Shown one piece after another: positions 24,813 to 33,452 of a DNA stretch of 64,000 nucleotides; the first letter of the stretch is position 1, and each line of letters begins with the position of its first letter. The translations under genes were made by a program, and so were the position numbers. The DNA lies in the NCBI GenBank assembly GCA_016717265.1, contig JADKFX010000001.1, forward strand, positions 3,360,501-3,424,500, read 5' to 3'. The notes beneath the pieces were generated by a model that saw only the letters and a list, made by a program, of their open reading frames with translations, did not search any database and was not told where the DNA came from. This stretch comes from Saprospiraceae bacterium (lineage in GTDB: Bacteria > Bacteroidota > Bacteroidia > Chitinophagales > Saprospiraceae).

Positions 24813-25175
24813 GTTTAATGCACTCCTAAATCAATTGCTTTCCGGTTATAAAAACAAAGAACCATTAAACAGGTTTTAAAAGCAACATGCTTTCAGCAAT
24901 ATCATTTCAAATTTTCTGAGCTATTCAATAGATCCTTTTAGGAATACTCAATTAAAATTTCTGTAAACTATTTTAAAGTCTATAGACACCAGTATCCTTC
25001 ACAAGTATGTCGAAAGAATTCATACTGAAACTATTTAAATTATAAACTACCATTTAGATTCTTATTACAATTAAATCCAGTTACAATAATATTACCGTTC
25101 AAAAATTAAATTAACCAGAACAGAAAAAAAAAATTTGAATCAAATTTAAATTCACAAAATTGCTATCCTGAAATT
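24813..25175. other. Intergenic region, nothing recognised
   Basis: About 360 very AT-rich bases between the ends of convergent genes. No terminator-grade hairpin, RNA gene or credible reading frame was seen. Confidence 0.6.
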
Positions 25176-28100
25176 TTAAATTTTTTCTATTTTCTGAATA
25201 CTTGAATAATTTTTTGTCAATACTTGAATTGTATATATTCCAGGCTGCATCTTTTGCATTGGAATTTGAATTTCTTTGCTATTTGAATTTCTAATTTCCA
25301 ACACTATTTTACCATCGGTTGACAGGATTCTATAAAGTGTAATAAGCTCTTCACTTTTTAGAATTAATAGATCCTTTACTGGATTTGGAAATATTAAAAT
25401 ATTATTATTTGAAATTAGATCATCTGATGCCGTCAATGTCAAATCAACATTTACAGTTCTCGAATACGTTCCACAAGGATTTATAACGCTTAATTTTACT
25501 TTGTAAATTTTTGCAGAATCAAATGTGTGTACCGGACTAAATTCAGTAGAATTTGTACCATCACCAAAATCCCATAAATAGCGATCTCCATTTACAGAAG
25601 TATTTTTAAATGCTACCATGCGACCACTGACAATATTAAATGAATATCCTGCAGATGCAGCCACGGATAATGGCAATTCTTTAATTATAATGGCGTCATT
25701 ATTTGTTTCTGATTTCACCTTTAATACGACGCGTTTCTTACCAGAAATTGTGTACCTGCAAGTGAAAGGTCCTTTACCAAAAAATGTTCTTGGATTGCCA
25801 CCGGCATCGAGATCCCATATATACTGTGTTCCGTTAATATCAGAACTATCATTAAAGGTGATTTGCTTTGCATAACAACCAGGATTCGGTGAAATATTAA
25901 AATCTGCATTTGCCGTTAATGGCAATTTTTCACGGATCTCTACATTGTCTAAAAACGTTCGATTGTTTAATCCACGAACAATTTCAAACTCAACAACAAC
26001 TTTCGTTCCTTTAAATGCAGACAAATTATAAGCCAGCCAATACCAAGATGAATCTGTTGGTAACCAATTTTGATTTCTAGTTGTGTCCACTGTTTTCAAT
26101 TCAAAGGAAGCACCGGAAAGGAAGGTAGTTTCTTTAAAATCATTTCCACAAACTTGCTTCACACGAATTCGGATGCTGTCTAGAAAGGAACTTCCTGCAA
26201 AATTATGATGTGCAAAATCAAAATATAAATAAGGTTCGACTGCATTTGTTAAATCTGCAGTTTTTGAAATCAATTGTATGGATTGGGTTCTAAAGTTCGT
26301 ATTTTGATTTGTAAAGTATGCAACGTTTCCATTGAAACCATTTTTACCTTTTACATTTGCAATACTCCATTTAGAATTATCTAATTCATTTCTTTGAATC
26401 CAATTTGATGGAATTGAAGAATTTCCAAAATTTTCTATCATTGGATACGTTCCCAATTTTTCTGGCAACTCCAGAATTTGAATCGGAATAAAAACAGTAT
26501 CATTATATGGATTTTGATCTTGATTAAAATCCAACCAAGCTGTTAATACTTTAACACCAAAATTTTCAACGACAATTCCATTTGAAAATTCTACGGAGGT
26601 GGTATCAAAAGGTTCAACACTTTCTGTAAATTGCTGAGAAACAATTCCAGATTTACTCTGTGCTTTAATTGTAAATCCGCTCAATATTTTATTGGTGCGA
26701 TTAATGATATAAAATATAGGTTTCACAAAAAGATCATTACAACTGAAATAATCCGTTTTGCTTTTAGAAGATAATGCAATACCGAGATCTCTGGTGAATG
26801 CACATCCGACAAGAGTATCGGGTGTACTAATTGCATATTCTCTCCTGCTCAAGGCAGTTTTTTCATAAGCTGCAATAGAAAACCATTTTTTAATTCTCGG
26901 ATCTTCATTTGGCAAACGAATAGCGGTTTGATTTGTGCTTCCAATGGCTGCCATATATTTGGCACCTAATTGATAAATTAAAAAACTATCTTTTGTAGAA
27001 CCATTCCAACTTAATTCAATTTCATTTGGACAATATTTACTGATACGGAAAGCTTGTACACCATTCGTGATTGTAAAATATCCGCTGCGTTCTGTAAGAT
27101 TTCCTTGCACTAACTCGATCAGGCAAGAATCTGAATTCAGATTATTCGGAATATAGATTGTTTTTAATCTAGATTCCGGTGCTTGCGTTGCCAATGTATT
27201 CCAAGTTTTTCCTGCATCTGTCGAAAAATTAATTTGAACACTATCGGCGCCATAGCTGGTATAGTGTACCTGACTTAATTCTGTAATATTAAATTTTTCT
27301 CCTCCAATAGGATAACTAAGACGTAGAATTTTATCTTCAATTTCATATAAGAGGTAAAAAGAAACTGAATTTGAAGGAAGAAATTTACCTTTTATTTTAA
27401 CTTTATAGGCCCCCGCAATTGGATACGAAATGGAGACTTGCTCGACATTATTTAAGGTATCGATGCCTTTTGAAGCGCCGGCAGCTAAACTCGTTTGATC
27501 GGGTGTTGGATCTAATGCCCAGGTTTTTAAAATACTGCCCGTAGGATCTATTACTTCAAGATCTAAATCATTAATTAATGCTTTTTTTGATAATAATGAA
27601 GCTTCCGGTTCTGCCCAATAGATCATAATTTTAGCTAATGGACTTCCCACTGGAATATTGATGGTATATTCTTGTTCTTGACCATGATTTATAGTTTGTT
27701 TTTGATAGCGTTGGTCATTTATTAGTTTGTAGGCTCTATAGGCATCTATCACACCAAAGCCAAACTGGTAATCAGGGCCTGGACTACCGATATCTGTAGC
27801 GGTATTCATAATAGTTGCTTTAATCAAGGCGGATTCTGGATTCTGATCATTGTGTTTATTTTTATATGCTTCATAAAGCAATGCGCAAACACCCGCTACC
27901 CCAGGCGCAGCGGCCGAGGTTCCGCCAAAAACCAAGGTTCCATTTCCAGGAGCTGTGGAAAGTTCATTGGTACCCCTTGCTGCTATTTCAGGTTTCATCC
28001 GACCATCTTTTGCAGGTCCCCGACTAGAACTTATTTCCAATTTTCCTTCTAAATCAAGATTTGCTACCGTAAGTACATTTTTTCCAATCTTATGTCCGCC

Positions 28101-29201
28101 AGTTACATTTCCCCATTGATTACCTGCTCCGTAGCCACAATCTGCTCCATTTGAATTCCCTGCTGAAAAAACATGTAATAGGGTCGGGTTTTCATAAATT
28201 TGCTTATCAACAACCTGCGCTTCAATGGTATAACCTACGTTACAGCCATTACTATAAGATGAATTTGTGACGACTACCCCATCATTTTGATGATATGATA
28301 ATGTTTTGTCCAAAAAATCTGGTTGGTAATTGATAACATATAGATCTGCACCGGGCGCCATACCTTCGACAATCGGATCATAATTTCCAGCTCCGGTAAG
28401 AATGCCAGCAACACCATCCCCATGATCGCCAATTTCATTTAGAATATCTTGTTGAATTCTCCCTTGAAAATCAATATGAGGTCCTACAGAACCATCATCG
28501 CGCACCATGACTTTAACACCTTTACCGCTTAGGTTGATTCCTTCTTTAATATTTGATTTAACCAGATTTACACGGTGTAGACTTTGTCCTTCCCGATCCT
28601 CTGGTATGCCGGGAGCAGATTCACAATCCATGAATTGAACCCAAGGCATCGTGGCAAGCCTTTGAATTTCTGCATTAGTTAAGCTGAGATAAACGATTTG
28701 ATTTGTTGGGTAGAATCTTTCACTTGTTAACGAAGCGCCCTTTAAAGCCTCCAGGATGAAAATCTGATCAATGTTTTTAAAGTATTTAAGAACTATTTTA
28801 TTTTTTCCATGCTCCTGGAAGCAGGTTTGTCCGAAAAGAAGATTTTCTGCAAGTTTTATGTTACTGTTTATTTCATACACCATTGAAAAAACCGGATTGT
28901 CGGATTCAATTGTAGTAGCATCTTTACGAATTGAAACCAAATAGTAAAAATTTGGAATGTATTCCAAAATTTCAATTCCTTGTTTTGCCAAATTTAATTT
29001 TTCACTTTCAGAAAGTAAATGATCTGATTTCACAAGTCTGTAGTACTGATTATTGATAAGTTCTGATAGGACGAATTGCTTTATGGAAATTGGCATTTGC
29101 GCTTCCAGATGGCTGCCATTGTGTGCCTGGAATGTTGTTTGCCGTTGTGCTGAAATACAAAACACACTAAAACTTAATAAAATGGTCCAAACTGTTTTCA
29201 T
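25176..29201 (-). CDS. Secreted S8 subtilisin-like protease with PKD domains and T9SS sorting signal
   Basis: A 1341-residue exported serine protease. It has a signal peptide (cleavage after ISAQ, residue 19), then an N-terminal region of about 190 residues acting as a propeptide, then the S8 domain with Asp235 (KVMVRDDGS), His260 (GDHGDGVAG), oxyanion Asn349 (SAGN) and Ser429 (GGTSAAAPG). After it come a bacterial pre-peptidase-like beta domain (DLDLEVIDPTG), long Ig-like linkers, an adhesion/jelly-roll segment (VEPYLYFDFAHHNF), two PKD domains (YIWDLDAGG and YLWDFGDGTN) and a type-A T9SS tail (ILIFPNPVKDLLIL to the C-terminal KIEKI). The lipoprotein encoded immediately upstream resembles residues 55-205 of this protein. 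A TATCTTTA box about 50 bases upstream of the ATG is a possible -7 element. Confidence 0.95.
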   Translation of the reverse strand: MKTVWTILLSFSVFCISAQRQTTFQAHNGSHLEAQMPISIKQFVLSELINNQYYRLVKSDHLLSESEKLNLAKQGIEILEYIPNFYYLVSIRKDATTIESDNPVFSMVYEINSNIKLAENLLFGQTCFQEHGKNKIVLKYFKNIDQIFILEALKGASLTSERFYPTNQIVYLSLTNAEIQRLATMPWVQFMDCESAPGIPEDREGQSLHRVNLVKSNIKEGINLSGKGVKVMVRDDGSVGPHIDFQGRIQQDILNEIGDHGDGVAGILTGAGNYDPIVEGMAPGADLYVINYQPDFLDKTLSYHQNDGVVVTNSSYSNGCNVGYTIEAQVVDKQIYENPTLLHVFSAGNSNGADCGYGAGNQWGNVTGGHKIGKNVLTVANLDLEGKLEISSSRGPAKDGRMKPEIAARGTNELSTAPGNGTLVFGGTSAAAPGVAGVCALLYEAYKNKHNDQNPESALIKATIMNTATDIGSPGPDYQFGFGVIDAYRAYKLINDQRYQKQTINHGQEQEYTINIPVGSPLAKIMIYWAEPEASLLSKKALINDLDLEVIDPTGSILKTWALDPTPDQTSLAAGASKGIDTLNNVEQVSISYPIAGAYKVKIKGKFLPSNSVSFYLLYEIEDKILRLSYPIGGEKFNITELSQVHYTSYGADSVQINFSTDAGKTWNTLATQAPESRLKTIYIPNNLNSDSCLIELVQGNLTERSGYFTITNGVQAFRISKYCPNEIELSWNGSTKDSFLIYQLGAKYMAAIGSTNQTAIRLPNEDPRIKKWFSIAAYEKTALSRREYAISTPDTLVGCAFTRDLGIALSSKSKTDYFSCNDLFVKPIFYIINRTNKILSGFTIKAQSKSGIVSQQFTESVEPFDTTSVEFSNGIVVENFGVKVLTAWLDFNQDQNPYNDTVFIPIQILELPEKLGTYPMIENFGNSSIPSNWIQRNELDNSKWSIANVKGKNGFNGNVAYFTNQNTNFRTQSIQLISKTADLTNAVEPYLYFDFAHHNFAGSSFLDSIRIRVKQVCGNDFKETTFLSGASFELKTVDTTRNQNWLPTDSSWYWLAYNLSAFKGTKVVVEFEIVRGLNNRTFLDNVEIREKLPLTANADFNISPNPGCYAKQITFNDSSDINGTQYIWDLDAGGNPRTFFGKGPFTCRYTISGKKRVVLKVKSETNNDAIIIKELPLSVAASAGYSFNIVSGRMVAFKNTSVNGDRYLWDFGDGTNSTEFSPVHTFDSAKIYKVKLSVINPCGTYSRTVNVDLTLTASDDLISNNNILIFPNPVKDLLILKSEELITLYRILSTDGKIVLEIRNSNSKEIQIPMQKMQPGIYTIQVLTKNYSSIQKIEKI

Positions 29202-29562
29202 TTTCTAATTTAAATTGAAATAAGGCAATAAATATTTAATAGAAATATAAAGATAGTAGTTCTAAACGAGCTGATCTTAAATTTAACAATTGTAAAATAA
29301 TATTGCGTGGATATAGCATGTTCCATTATAAATTAAACAATACTAAAAGTGTTTAAAGCTCCTGGAAACAATTACTTTATGTTTTCAAAGTTTGAATTGG
29401 TTCACTCCATTCAAACGTATATTCGCAGCAAGGCTAGGAACATTAAAAAAGTTTTAATCAAAGGGTTAGCTGGATTAATTTGGAAACAGAAATGGGCTGT
29501 AACAGGTCATTTTAGCAGATTCATTGACAACCGAAAATGCTAATATTTTAGTAGACTAATAC
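29202..29562. other. Intergenic region, nothing recognised
   Basis: About 360 AT-rich bases. A 64-residue frame on the plus strand (29349-29543, GTG start) has no family resemblance and no promoter, and was not accepted. The minus-strand promoter of the subtilase probably lies near 29250. Confidence 0.5.
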
Positions 29563-30135
29563 TTATTTATCAATTTTCAGGTCCATTCTATTCACATCCG
29601 GTTCGTAGGTTTCTTTCACAATACTTAACAAACGAAGACATGGAAATTCCAGCAATGAAATGAGTTGCTGGTGCGGAACGATCATGCGATAGAAATGATC
29701 TCTGTTAAAAACCAAGGTACCAAATTGCTTTAATTCATTTAGGTCTATGGTAGAAATAGCCTGAATTAGGACCATACTTTCTCCTGGAGATTCTGCAAGT
29801 TTTGATAAATCAGAAAGCAACATGCCGGAAGCCAATTTTTCTTGTGGCATAAACTTAATGAGGGATTGGATAGCCGATTTTTCAAGATTTTTTCCAGGCC
29901 ATTTTTTTAGTTCCCAACTACCTAAATATTGATTTTCAAAAATAAATTCTTGAATATGGAGTCCCTTCAATAATAAATCTGATTTCTCGGCTTCAGAAAG
30001 AAGTCGTTTAGCTTCTATTCGGCCGTATGCATATTTAGAACAATCTGAAGCCTTCAAATCTGTCCAGGCAATTTTTGAACTGGAACAAGAAAAAAACAAA
30101 ATCAAGCATAAAGATGCAACAACATTATAGATCAT
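29563..30135 (-). CDS. Lipoprotein resembling the subtilase propeptide
   Basis: A 190-residue protein with a signal peptide and lipobox (LILFFSC, Cys17). Its body resembles the N-terminal pre-catalytic region of the subtilase encoded just downstream. RLLSEAEKSDLLLKGLHIQE (from residue 44) aligns with LLSESEKLNLAKQGIEILE (from 62 in the protease), with 11 of 21 identical over LLSE to I. The C-terminal pattern QQLISLLEFPCLRLLSI followed by a P-rich charged segment aligns with EIQRLATMPWVQFMD and its follow-on. There are no catalytic residues. Its ATG overlaps the stop of the 218-residue membrane-protein gene (ATGA), so it belongs to the exosortase operon. A free-standing protease inhibitor or chaperone is a plausible but unproven role. 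Confidence 0.7.
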   Translation of the reverse strand: MIYNVVASLCLILFFSCSSSKIAWTDLKASDCSKYAYGRIEAKRLLSEAEKSDLLLKGLHIQEFIFENQYLGSWELKKWPGKNLEKSAIQSLIKFMPQEKLASGMLLSDLSKLAESPGESMVLIQAISTIDLNELKQFGTLVFNRDHFYRMIVPHQQLISLLEFPCLRLLSIVKETYEPDVNRMDLKIDK

Positions 30136-30788
30136 TTATTAAAACGTTTTAAGTACAAATTGAATTGCGAATAAAAAACTGAATTGCGAAATCCAAAAAT
30201 CAACCAAATACAAAATATCAATATAATACTAAGTCCCAGGGTCAATGCTGAAATAATTCTTGATAACATTGCCATGCTGGAATCATTCAATTGATAAATG
30301 CCAATTTGTGAATTTGAAATTGAAAATAATGTCAATAAATAACTTTTAAAATAAATAAATACTAAAAAGCATAAAATACTAAATCCTAAATTAATAAACT
30401 TCTTATTAAATGGAATGGGAGTAGCTACAAATATAGAGATTAAAAATACCAAGGGTACTGTAAAGAGTTGAAAAATATAGAACTGAGAAGAATAACTAGA
30501 AATCTTATATTCAGATAAATTTTGCTTTGCGGCATAGTCTGCTTCCGCTTTAATTACTTCAGGATTTCCATAGACAAGATAAAAGACATTAGGATCTGAT
30601 TTTTGCTTTGCATTTAAAAAATCTTGTGTTTCAATATATGCATCTGGAAAAGACAGTTTTACGATAGATTCAAGCGATTGTCTAAAAATCGAATTAAATG
30701 GCTTTTCGAGAAAAGACACATTAAGCAAAAGCATAATCACTGCATAGGTTGCGATAATAATTCCAATAAACTTAAAGATATCTTTCAT
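30132..30788 (-). CDS. Exosortase-associated membrane protein
   Basis: A 218-residue integral membrane protein. It has an N-terminal membrane helix (about 5-26), a soluble, probably periplasmic, stretch (about 28-103) and three further hydrophobic segments (about 104-125, 130-155 and 178-203), ending with a basic tail (LYLKRFNK). Its sequence fits no enzyme family I recognise. It begins one base after the exosortase gene ends, and its stop overlaps the next start, so it is translationally tied to both. Exosortase H loci in other bacteria carry a membrane protein in this position, and this is read as the counterpart on layout rather than on a motif. Confidence 0.6.
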   Translation of the reverse strand: MKDIFKFIGIIIATYAVIMLLLNVSFLEKPFNSIFRQSLESIVKLSFPDAYIETQDFLNAKQKSDPNVFYLVYGNPEVIKAEADYAAKQNLSEYKISSYSSQFYIFQLFTVPLVFLISIFVATPIPFNKKFINLGFSILCFLVFIYFKSYLLTLFSISNSQIGIYQLNDSSMAMLSRIISALTLGLSIILIFCIWLIFGFRNSVFYSQFNLYLKRFNK

Positions 30789-30789
30789 T

Positions 30790-31314
30790 TTATTGAACTA
30801 CATATTTTTTAATTTGTGATAACCAAATGAGCCAAAGCAGAATTGCAATTAAGGTAAAAATAATCACCCCTCCATGTAAATGCAGGAATTCAAAACCTAC
30901 TTTCCAATGCACACCGGCAATATATAATCCGGCAATCCGAAATAAGTTTAGAATTGACAAGGTGAGCACACCAGAAATCAAACCTTTTGTTTTTTGCTTT
31001 AGACTTACAAATGGAAATGCCAGGATAGCAAAAACGTATAATGCGGTTGCTTCAATGCCATCACAACCATTCTTAATACTTACTCTAAAATCAATCCCTG
31101 CAATAATATCTTCATTAGATTCTGTATCGTATCCAAGAATGTTTAAGATCCCATTTGAAAGCTTTGCCTGAATTCTTAGAATTGAATTCATGAGATAGTT
31201 TTCATAAATTGGAGAGTAATAGAATATATAAAAAACTAGCATCAAGGCTATAAACGCACTTAAGAATCTAAAAATCGGCGATTTTGAATTCCACCAAATT
31301 GCAATTGCTGCCAT
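30790..31314 (-). CDS. xrtH: Exosortase, XrtH (IPTL-CTERM-specific) type
   Basis: A membrane-embedded cysteine transpeptidase that processes C-terminal sorting signals. The 174 residues contain several hydrophobic helices and the three invariant catalytic positions: Cys84 in NGCDGIEA, Arg126 in NLFRIAG, and a His in FLHLHGG (145 or 147). Length fits the short exosortase/archaeosortase core. The XrtH assignment rests on the likely substrate encoded 520 bases upstream, a protein ending in an IPTLxxWG-like tail. It is the first gene of a tight three-gene unit with the membrane partner and the propeptide-like lipoprotein. No clear TAnnTTTG box was found immediately upstream. Confidence 0.88.
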   Translation of the reverse strand: MAAIAIWWNSKSPIFRFLSAFIALMLVFYIFYYSPIYENYLMNSILRIQAKLSNGILNILGYDTESNEDIIAGIDFRVSIKNGCDGIEATALYVFAILAFPFVSLKQKTKGLISGVLTLSILNLFRIAGLYIAGVHWKVGFEFLHLHGGVIIFTLIAILLWLIWLSQIKKYVVQ

Positions 31315-31517
31315 TTTATTAATTTAAATTACGTTTTTTTAATCTTAGCTTTTTTAATAAAATTGTTTTATTTATAAATTGCTGAAATCCATTTTCAAAA
31401 AATTTCATTGAATGCAAATTAAACGATCGCTTATACAATTTATTTGCAGCCAAACAATACTCTTTAAACAGTCTAAGATTCTGCACTGTTTAGGGAATAG
31501 CCATTTCTTTTTACCAA

Positions 31518-31715
31518 TCAATTTCTTTGATTAAACAATAATAGCACATGGATAAAGTATGCTAAAATTGGCACCGTCACAATCATACAAACTATATCTG
31601 CAGGTGTGTATTCACCCCAGATAAGGTAGATGAGTATCCAACCGACTATTGCAAGTCCACAAGCAATGAGGAAAGCTTTGTCGAATGTTGGCCTATTAAA
31701 TGGAAACTGCATCAT
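31518..31715 (-). CDS. Small two-helix membrane protein
   Basis: 65 residues from ATG 31715 (or 65 minus one from the adjacent ATG at 31712). A TTG eight codons further upstream is unlikely because it sits inside a TAATTTTG promoter box (31737-31744). It contains two hydrophobic helices (KAFLIACGLAIVGWILIYLI and IVCMIVTVPILAYFIHVLLL) joined by a short GEYTPAD loop. The C-terminus is polar. I do not recognise a family. It lies between the exosortase operon and the IPTL-CTERM gene on the same strand but behind a terminator and with its own promoter. Membership in the exosortase system is therefore possible but not shown. Confidence 0.7.
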   Translation of the reverse strand: MMQFPFNRPTFDKAFLIACGLAIVGWILIYLIWGEYTPADIVCMIVTVPILAYFIHVLLLFNQRN

Positions 31716-31736
31716 TTGTTTTTGGATTAAAGCCTG

Positions 31737-31744
31737 CAAAATTA
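31737..31744 (-). promoter_or_regulatory. Candidate -7 element TAATTTTG
   Basis: An exact TAnnTTTG match 22 bases upstream of the ATG of the small two-helix membrane protein. It helps to fix that start. Confidence 0.55.
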
Positions 31745-31780
31745 CAAAGTAAACGGTTTATTGCGGTGAAAGGCATAAAA

Positions 31781-31807
31781 AAAGGGTCTCCGAATTGGAG
31801 ACCCTTT
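31781..31807 (-). terminator. Intrinsic terminator after the IPTL-CTERM gene
   Basis: An 11-base perfect stem (AAAGGGTCTCC and GGAGACCCTTT) around the loop GAATT. It is followed on the minus strand by a run of T (complement of the A-run at 31777-31783). It lies 23 bases past the stop codon of the 240-residue protein. Confidence 0.9.
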
Positions 31808-31829
31808 AAAATATCTTCGAAAAGAAATA

Positions 31830-32552
31830 TTATTGTTTTACAGAAGCTCTTTGTGTAAAGTTATAAAGAGCAACAGATGCAAATGTCAAAATGATTAAAC
31901 CGAATAAGAATAATCCCCACTGAGTCATTGTAGGTACTGGAGTACCACCAATTGTCAATAATTTTTTACATTCTGCACCAGAACAAGCGATTAAGCCTGG
32001 AGCTGTTGTGTTTGTAACGGTAAGATCATATGCACTAGATGCACCGTTGAAACCCCAATAAACGATATCAAAATCAGTACACGCTGGTACATTTTTGTCA
32101 TAGTTATCAAGGAACCAAGCGAAAAATCCACCTGTGTCATTAAAATTTCTTCCAGCAGAACCTGCACAAGTCATGTTTGCTGTATAAGGAGCGTCAACCG
32201 AAAAGCAAAGTTGTTGAGCATTTGTTGTTACAACTGTAGTTTTAATAGTAACACAAGCTGGCTCTAAAGCTGTATTTTTAAAACGCAATGCTTCTGCACG
32301 TCCTGCAAATGTACTTGTACAATTATTTGGTGAAGGACAAGTACCTCTAAGACCATTTCCGTTTGCACCTACTATATTTGTATTTGTAGCAAATGTTTGG
32401 AAACCGGTTGCACAAGGATATGCCGCAGGCTTAGCCTGATTAAAAGCTGAACGCATTGGAAATTGAATTCCACCTCCACCGCCGCCTCCTATTGAGAAAG
32501 CAGAAACTGTTACCAACAAAGTGGCTATGATACTAAATGTTAATTTTTTCAT
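31830..32552 (-). CDS. IPTL-CTERM-type exported protein, predicted exosortase substrate
   Basis: A 240-residue exported protein. Residues 1-19 are a signal peptide, then a run of seven glycines, then a Cys-rich body (12 Cys by eye) with alternating short beta-like segments. The C-terminus is a tripartite sorting signal: VPTMTQWG (206-213), a single hydrophobic helix (LFLFGLIILTFASVALY) and a short basic tail (NFTQRASVKQ). VPTMTQWG is a variant of the IPTLSEWG motif recognised by exosortase H, which fits the exosortase gene downstream. The body resembles no family I can name. It follows the 118-residue secreted protein by 32 bases, and a strong terminator closes the unit. Confidence 0.87.
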   Translation of the reverse strand: MKKLTFSIIATLLVTVSAFSIGGGGGGGIQFPMRSAFNQAKPAAYPCATGFQTFATNTNIVGANGNGLRGTCPSPNNCTSTFAGRAEALRFKNTALEPACVTIKTTVVTTNAQQLCFSVDAPYTANMTCAGSAGRNFNDTGGFFAWFLDNYDKNVPACTDFDIVYWGFNGASSAYDLTVTNTTAPGLIACSGAECKKLLTIGGTPVPTMTQWGLFLFGLIILTFASVALYNFTQRASVKQ

Positions 32553-32584
32553 GATTATTGACTAATTTAAAATTTAAGAATAAA

Positions 32585-32941
32585 TTATCTTGAGTAAATA
32601 ATTCTAAGTGCATTATTCAAGCTCTTAGGGCTCAAGTTTCCAATATGAACACTGTTCTCTCTTTGGATTTTCATGTACACTTTTTTACCAGATACGTCAA
32701 AAGCAAATTGACCGTATGATCCAAAAGTTGAAACATATTTTTGAAAAAACTGAGATGCCTGAGCATAAGAAACAACATTCAATCCGGAGATGTCAATAAC
32801 ATACTCGTCTTGCCAAGGTTGAGTTTCATCTACCTGGATAAGTCCATCACGCGTTACAGAAGCTGTAATGGATTGTGCATTGATTGAGCTGGTTACAAAA
32901 ACCAGACACAAAAACGCGAGCAATTTATACAAATTATTCAT
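32585..32941 (-). CDS. Small secreted protein, first gene of the IPTL-CTERM operon
   Basis: 118 residues: a Sec signal peptide (about 1-22, ending SSINAQ) and a mature domain of about 95 residues with an acidic first half (QVDETQPWQDEYVIDISGLN) and a basic end (LSPKSLNNALRIIYSR). There is no cysteine in the mature part and no lipobox, so it should be released to the periplasm or beyond. I do not recognise a family. It lies 32 bases before the IPTL-CTERM gene and behind a long leader containing hairpins. A role in handling or assembling the sorted protein is only a guess from the operon. Confidence 0.8.
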   Translation of the reverse strand: MNNLYKLLAFLCLVFVTSSINAQSITASVTRDGLIQVDETQPWQDEYVIDISGLNVVSYAQASQFFQKYVSTFGSYGQFAFDVSGKKVYMKIQRENSVHIGNLSPKSLNNALRIIYSR

Positions 32942-33452
32942 GGTATTGGTTTAAAAAATTATGTAATAAAATAAGAATTAAGTGAGTAACCAATACAATC
33001 CGGAAGGACAATAAAGCAACCATTGTGCTGAGATACATCATTCACAGTTGGATTGGTATTAATAAAAACTACCTAATGCTTTACCAAATCTTACCCTGCT
33101 AGCACTATGATATATGGTTTAAGCTTTGGTTGAGCTTGGGCATACAATGCCCTTAGGCAATGGCAAAAGTAGAAAGAATCTTATGATTTCTATCAAATCA
33201 AAATGGTATTTTTTATATTAATAGAAATTATAATGTATAAGATGCACACCTGTTGAGCCTAATTATTAGAAATATTAAATCGAAACAAATTTTACCTATA
33301 GAATTACACCACGATTTTAAAATAGAATGCATTTATATAAACTATTCACTTTCAAACACTTCTTAAATGTTCGCTACCTTATTATTGCATTTTATCAGTT
33401 CCCTTCTTTCTGTCTGACTTCTAAATTTTTTGAAATTGGCGTTTATAAAAAA
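32942..33452. other. Long 5' leader of the IPTL-CTERM operon plus empty spacer
   Basis: A TACTTTTG box at 33164-33171 (minus) implies a leader of about 215 bases. Hairpins on that strand include GGGCAT-TGT-ATGCCC (33138-33152), AAGCT-AGCTT just after it, and a 9-base perfect inverted repeat (32943-32951 with 32988-32996) directly before the start codon of the secreted-protein gene. 33180-33452 shows no gene. Confidence 0.5.
33164..33171 (-). promoter_or_regulatory. Candidate -7 element TACTTTTG
   Basis: A TAnnTTTG match with a TTTG about 22 bases upstream on the minus strand, close to the usual -33/-7 spacing. It is the best promoter for the 118-residue protein and IPTL-CTERM genes. Confidence 0.45.

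Noticed and set aside
29349..29543. 64-codon plus-strand frame between the subtilase and lipoprotein genes
   Set aside because: Starts with GTG, no family signal, no promoter, basic/aromatic composition of random AT-rich DNA.
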